Source of the DNA: JALZDI01 sp965653225
GTDB taxonomy: Bacteria > Actinomycetota > Actinomycetes > Propionibacteriales > Nocardioidaceae
Direction of reading: 5' to 3'
DNA length: 7,555 nt
Assembly: GCA_965653225.1 (NCBI GenBank)
Contig: CBFGZI010000160.1
Span: 1 to 7,555, forward strand
A program made the translations under genes and the position numbers. A model generated the notes under the pieces. The model was not told the origin of the DNA and did not search any database. It worked only from the letters and a program-made list of their open reading frames with translations. Of the stretch, positions 5,964-7,555 are shown piece by piece. Positions within the stretch are counted from its first letter, which is position 1, and every line of letters begins with the position of its first letter.

Positions 5964-6518
5964 TCAGGCGACCTCGGGGTGCTCCGCAGGCGCCTGCACG
6001 ACCACCGGCGCGTTCGCCGCGCCTACCGCCCGGCTGGCCACCTCGGCGGCACGCCGCGCCGCCTGGCGCTGGCGCACCAGCTGCAGCACGGTGGCGGCGA
6101 AGCGGTTCGGCGAGCCCGGTCCCAGCTCCAGCAGCCAGCTCTCGTCGGCGGCGCTGGCGGGGTTCCAGTAGGTGAGGGTCAGACTGTGCTCGTCCTCGGC
6201 CGCCTCGGCCTGCTTGATCTGGGCGTAGTCGAGCCGCTGGCGCTGGTAGACGCCGGCGCCCAGAGTCAGCCGGGCATGCAGCGCGCGGTCGGTGGCGACT
6301 ACCCATGCCATGACCGGTCTGACGCCTCCGGACGAGCCCTGCGGGCCCGTCATCACCAGGGACACCTCGGAGTCGGCGACCCTGACCTCGTCGCGCTCCA
6401 GAACGTCCGCGAAAACCTGTCGCTGCAGCGACTGCGTGACCCACCCGTCGTCGTTGCCCGTAGCCCGCTTGTAAGGCGGAGCCTGCACCGGGCCCGACTT
6501 TCTTCCCCACCCGAACAA
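5964..6518 (-). CDS. Hypothetical protein with probable bacterial PH-like domain
   Basis: A 184-residue soluble protein with no signal peptide or membrane span. The middle, about residues 34-150, reads like the bacterial PH/GRAM-like fold: VMAWVVATDRAL (69-80), a basic and tyrosine-containing turn, RLDYAQIKQAEAAEDE (95-110), then the paired strands SLTLTYW (112-118) and SWLLELG (127-133), and a closing helix RFAATVLQLVRQR (139-151). This 'W-x-x-(T)DR-x-L ... Y-x-x-I' order is typical of such domains, which mediate protein or membrane contacts; no function can be assigned. The tail after residue 152 is Ala-rich and probably disordered. The TTG at 6518 is the start: AGGAGG (6527-6532) stands 8 bases upstream, while the nearby ATG at 6526 is in another frame and abuts the Shine-Dalgarno. 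The gene is divergent from the hemerythrin-like gene. Confidence 0.8.
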   Translation of the reverse strand: MFGWGRKSGPVQAPPYKRATGNDDGWVTQSLQRQVFADVLERDEVRVADSEVSLVMTGPQGSSGGVRPVMAWVVATDRALHARLTLGAGVYQRQRLDYAQIKQAEAAEDEHSLTLTYWNPASAADESWLLELGPGSPNRFAATVLQLVRQRQAARRAAEVASRAVGAANAPVVVQAPAEHPEVA

Positions 6519-6525
6519 CGCGCCA

Positions 6526-6533
6526 TCCTCCTC
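6526..6533 (-). promoter_or_regulatory. Strong Shine-Dalgarno that fixes a TTG start
   Basis: On the minus strand the bases read GAGGAGGA, a near-perfect anti-16S match. The AGGAGG core ends 8 bases before the TTG at 6518 and directly touches an out-of-frame ATG at 6526. The spacing therefore selects the TTG, which opens the coding-biased 184-residue frame. Confidence 0.75.
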
Positions 6534-6590
6534 GTGCGCATCCTTGCAGACCCGTTACCCGGTTCGCAGCGGTATTCACCGAACGGCTAC

Positions 6591-6613
6591 CGCGACGTCG
6601 CGTCTTGTGCACA
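6591..6613. promoter_or_regulatory. Palindromes in divergent promoter (candidate operator)
   Basis: CGCGACGTCGCG (6591-6602) is a perfect 12-base palindrome, followed after three bases by the 8-base palindrome TGTGCACA (6606-6613). Both lie in the 121-base gap between the PH-like gene (start 6518) and the hemerythrin-like gene (start 6640). That is a natural place for a dimeric regulator serving one or both genes. Function is inferred, and GC-rich sequence yields some palindromes by chance. Confidence 0.35.
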
Positions 6614-6639
6614 CGCGGTGGCTGCGGGACGCTGTTACC

Positions 6640-7335
6640 GTGCCGGACCTGAGCGGTGATGCGAGCGAGGCCCTGCGATCTGTCGCACTCGGACCGCATG
6701 CCCGCATCGACGAGCTCCTCGCCACGCTGAGCGCGGAGCACCCCACCAACGCCGAGCCGCGGCGGATCCTCGAGCTCGTCGACACGTTCATGGCGACCAC
6801 CAGCCGGCACCTCGCCGCCATCGACGAGGCGCTGCTGCCGGTCGCGAGCCGGCAGCTGCCGGACGGGCACGACCTGATCGTCGGCTACGTCGCCCAGGCC
6901 CGCCTGCTCGAGCAGACGCTGCACGCGGTCAAGGCGTCGATCTACGGCGACGTCAACGCCCGGCGCCTGCACGCCGACACCCTCCTGGAGGAGGCGCGAA
7001 CCCTGCTGGCCGAACACCACGAGCGTGAGTCGGTGCTGGTCGACGGGGTCGTCGAGTCGCTGCCCGACTACGACCTCCGCGAGCTCGCCGAGCGGGTGCA
7101 CCACACCGAGGAGCACGCCCCGACCCGGCCGCACCCGTACACCCCGCACACCGGCGTGCTCGGACGGGCGGTCTCACGCGTCTGGTCGGTCGTCGACAGC
7201 TTCTGGGACAGCGCCGAGGGGCGGGTCATCCCGCACCGGGTGCGGCCGCCGCACCCACGCAGCAACAGCCTGCTCACCCGCTACATGCTGGGCGCACCGC
7301 ACTTCGAGGACAGCGAGCGGCAGCCGCGCGAGTAG
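6640..7335 (+). CDS. Hemerythrin-like (HHE domain) protein
   Basis: A 231-residue cytoplasmic protein of the hemerythrin/HHE group, four-helix bundles that hold a di-iron site and bind or sense O2, NO, peroxide or iron. Candidate ligands in order are H20, H57 in HLAAIDEALLP, H95 in LEQTLHAV, and H126-x3-E130 in AEHHERES, followed by HHTEEH (154-159). After this comes PTRPHP (161-166), a motif I associate with the ends of actinobacterial HHE proteins. The second HxxxE is imperfect: position 61, four after H57, is Ile, with Asp62 and Glu63 next, so the metal site may be non-canonical. Residues 172-231 form an extra C-terminal tail, WSVVDSFWD (182-190) then basic and proline-rich, of unknown role. 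The start is GTG at 6640, with only a weak GGGA 10 bases upstream; codon bias fades before it, and an in-frame TTG at 6544 gives a less likely longer form. It is divergent from the PH-like gene and followed by terminator-like hairpins. Confidence 0.82.
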   Translation: MPDLSGDASEALRSVALGPHARIDELLATLSAEHPTNAEPRRILELVDTFMATTSRHLAAIDEALLPVASRQLPDGHDLIVGYVAQARLLEQTLHAVKASIYGDVNARRLHADTLLEEARTLLAEHHERESVLVDGVVESLPDYDLRELAERVHHTEEHAPTRPHPYTPHTGVLGRAVSRVWSVVDSFWDSAEGRVIPHRVRPPHPRSNSLLTRYMLGAPHFEDSERQPRE

Positions 7336-7375
7336 CGCGCACTAACACGGCTCCCTACGACGCGCGCGCGTTTTT
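7335..7375 (+). terminator. Possible terminator just after the hemerythrin-like gene
   Basis: GCGCGC (7335-7340) overlaps the end of the stop codon and can pair with the CG-run ending at 7370, which is followed at once by TTTTT (7371-7375). The loop is long, about 24 bases, and the alternating CG tract can pair in several registers (also with 7325-7330), so the exact stem is uncertain. The T-run in this GC-rich setting is the main support. Confidence 0.4.
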
Positions 7376-7415
7376 ACGGGTTGCTGACGCGGGCCACTGA
7401 CACTGACGGCTGTGG

Positions 7416-7443
7416 GACTCCTATCCCCCTGGAGTCTTTCTTC
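7416..7443 (+). terminator. Rho-independent-type terminator
   Basis: GACTCC (7416-7421) and GGAGTC (7431-7436) form a 6-base stem, extendable by one G-T pair, around a 9-base loop, followed by TTTCTTC (7437-7443). This is the clearest intrinsic-terminator shape in the window. It lies about 80 bases after the hemerythrin-like stop on the plus strand. The stem is short, so efficiency may be modest; alternatively it is part of the leader of a gene beyond the right edge. Confidence 0.45.
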
Positions 7444-7555
7444 GGACCCGTGCCTCGTCGTCCCTCTGCCCCTTGGTTCGGCGGGGCCGGGTCTGTCTCC
7501 GCCGCAACGCGGTTCGACCGACCGCGGCACCGAGGCCGAGAAGCGCTGGGCGTCA

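Noticed and set aside
5833..7149. A 438-codon minus-strand frame across the PH-like and hemerythrin-like genes
   Set aside because: It is antisense to the hemerythrin-like gene and a shifted frame of the PH-like gene; it shows no family motifs.
7391..7440. A GCCACTG element resembling part of a cobalamin riboswitch
   Set aside because: Only this short string matches. The other conserved B12-box elements and the expected multi-stem architecture are not visible.

Overview
The window is very GC-rich, its real genes end almost every codon in G or C, and several genes start with GTG or TTG. Together with actinobacterial-type glycosyltransferases, this points to a high-GC actinomycete. A Pseudonocardiales-like organism (Amycolatopsis, Pseudonocardia and relatives) is my guess; the genus cannot be fixed by eye.

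Layout. Positions 1-334 hold no convincing gene. A small candidate gene for a 67-residue protein with a twin-arginine-like N-terminus lies at 335-538 (minus). Next comes a two-gene minus-strand operon of GT-B/GT4 glycosyltransferases: an MgtA-like mannosyltransferase (1839-2957), then a second GT4 enzyme (685-1842), joined by a 4-base GTGA start/stop overlap. A 190-base divergent promoter region separates them from a UDP-glucose 6-dehydrogenase on the plus strand (3148-4467). Its 3' end overlaps, tail to tail, that of an SGNH/GDSL hydrolase on the minus strand (4443-5306). Then follow an unrecognised 143-residue protein (5526-5957, plus), a probable PH-like-domain protein (5964-6518, minus) that converges on it with a 6-base gap, and a hemerythrin-like (HHE) protein (6640-7335, plus) divergent from the PH-like gene. 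The last 220 bases contain two terminator-like hairpins and no clear gene.

How the genes may work together. UDP-glucose dehydrogenase makes UDP-glucuronate. In Corynebacteriales, MgtA adds mannose to a glucuronic-acid diacylglycerol. An MgtA-like enzyme, a second GT4 enzyme and Ugd around one shared promoter region suggest a small locus for a glucuronate-containing mannolipid or related envelope glycan. The SGNH hydrolase could act on such a product or on an acyl ester, but it may be an unrelated neighbour. The three genes at the right show no obvious metabolic link to the glycan genes.

The most unusual structural feature is that two unrelated stop codons (second GT4 and ugd) each lie in a three-copy tandem repeat whose unit length is a multiple of three (15 and 12 bases), so every copy repeats the stop in frame. 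The 12-base repeat also encodes a YDL(S/P) tail on the opposing hydrolase. I see no CRISPR array, transposase, integrase, toxin-antitoxin pair, defence system, tRNA or rRNA.
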